Source of the DNA: Pseudomonas protegens
GTDB taxonomy: Bacteria > Pseudomonadota > Gammaproteobacteria > Pseudomonadales > Pseudomonadaceae
Direction of reading: 5' to 3'
Assembly (NCBI RefSeq): GCF_003363755.1
Contig: NZ_CP031396.1
Coordinates: 6,356,501 to 6,420,500, forward strand
Length of the DNA stretch: 64,000 bases
Below are positions 63,739-64,000 of this stretch, in pieces (the stretch's first letter is position 1; every line of letters starts with the position of its first letter). Position numbers and translations under genes: made by a program. The notes under the pieces were generated by a model. It saw only the letters and a program-made list of their open reading frames with translations. It was not told the origin of the DNA and searched no databases.

Positions 63739-64000
63739 ATGAATGATCAGGCCAACAGCGTTGATCAACGCTTTGAAACGGCGACCCCAGCGACCCTGAG
63801 TAGCTGGAACCGCCAAGACACCACCTGGATGCTGGGCCTGTTTGGCACCGCCATCGGTGCCGGTACCCTGTTTCTGCCCATCAATGCCGGTATCGGCGGT
63901 TTCTGGCCGCTGTTGATCCTGGCGCTGCTGGCCTTCCCCATGACCTTCTATGCACACCGCGGCCTGACCCGCTTCGTGCTCTCCGGGCGTGACGGTGCGG
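63739..64000 (+). CDS. SdaC/STP-family serine/threonine transporter (3' partial)
   Basis: 87 codons visible, running off the window. After a polar N-terminus, SSWNRQDTTWMLGLFGTAIG and AGTLFLPINAGIGGFWPLLI match the first two helices of HAAAP-family transporters (SdaC/TdcC), H+/Ser or H+/Thr symporters. AGATCCCACCGG precedes ATG 63739. The next base pairs (GLTRFVLSGRDGA) continue the frame to base 64000. Confidence 0.85.
   Translation, partial: MNDQANSVDQRFETATPATLSSWNRQDTTWMLGLFGTAIGAGTLFLPINAGIGGFWPLLILALLAFPMTFYAHRGLTRFVLSGRDGA

Overview
This window is 64 kb of a GC-rich Pseudomonas chromosome. A fluorescens-group strain of the P. protegens / P. chlororaphis type is the likely source. This rests on a complete hydrogen cyanide synthase operon (hcnABC) with its ANR box and GGA-rich leader, on many short Pseudomonas-type REP palindromes, and on the general gene content. 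The species is an inference; no marker gene such as rRNA is present. I see no rRNA, tRNA, CRISPR array, transposase or prophage gene.

Layout. 1-5.8 kb: end of a PAS-LuxR regulator, a DUF1652 protein, a two-component system, and several small secreted or membrane proteins. 5.8-9 kb: hcnABC. 9-14.3 kb: glutathione S-transferase-like protein, a tandem array of 160-bp repeats, an MFS exporter divergent from a MocR regulator, and a DHH phosphoesterase. 14.3-29 kb: a full myo-inositol locus: RpiR-type repressor (iolR), kinase/aldolase fusion (iolC-J), iolE, iolB, mmsA/iolA, iolI-like, iolD, iolG and an inositol-type ABC importer. 29-38 kb: DksA2-like protein, a chemotaxis receptor, small hypotheticals, a glycine-betaine-type binding protein, a TonB receptor with a DUF2946 partner, and a DUF3995 protein. 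38-44 kb: six-gene Mrp-type Na+/H+ antiporter (A and B fused). 44.5-46.5 kb: DMT exporter divergent from an XRE-cupin regulator. 46.7-57.3 kb: a run of genes that looks like organosulfur acquisition (SfnB-type flavoprotein behind a sigma-54 promoter, a stand-alone C-terminal SfnB-like protein, an NtaA/SnaA/DszA-type monooxygenase), then a branched-chain-type ABC importer flanked by a degenerate AMP-ligase fragment and an FAD/NAD(P) protein. 57.3-64 kb: a second tandem repeat array, a Gfo/Idh/MocA oxidoreductase, SDR, phosphotransferase, 2-hydroxyacid dehydrogenase, isochorismatase-like hydrolase, and the start of an SdaC-like transporter.

How the parts work together. The inositol genes give import (binding protein, ATPase, permease), oxidation (iolG), isomerisation (iolI), dehydration (iolE), ring opening (iolD), isomerisation (iolB), phosphorylation plus aldol cleavage (iolC-J) and conversion of malonate semialdehyde to acetyl-CoA (mmsA). 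Pairs of GGAA-N6-TTCC-like boxes spaced about 29 bp occur upstream of iolC-J and of the ABC importer. A third such pair lies 35 kb away, in front of the Gfo/Idh/MocA gene at 57997-59106, which suggests that gene belongs to the same regulon.

Most notable structures. (i) The dispersed IolR-box regulon. (ii) A family of 135-160 bp elements with 13-bp terminal inverted repeats, nine copies at three places. Their internal hairpin shows compensatory base changes, and their ends provide the stop codons of three genes. (iii) An unannotated 25-codon Ser/Thr/Gly/Cys-rich peptide gene at 63323-63400 (minus) with a close promoter and its own terminator. (iv) A degenerate ligase and a stand-alone dehydrogenase C-terminus in the sulfur/ABC cluster.
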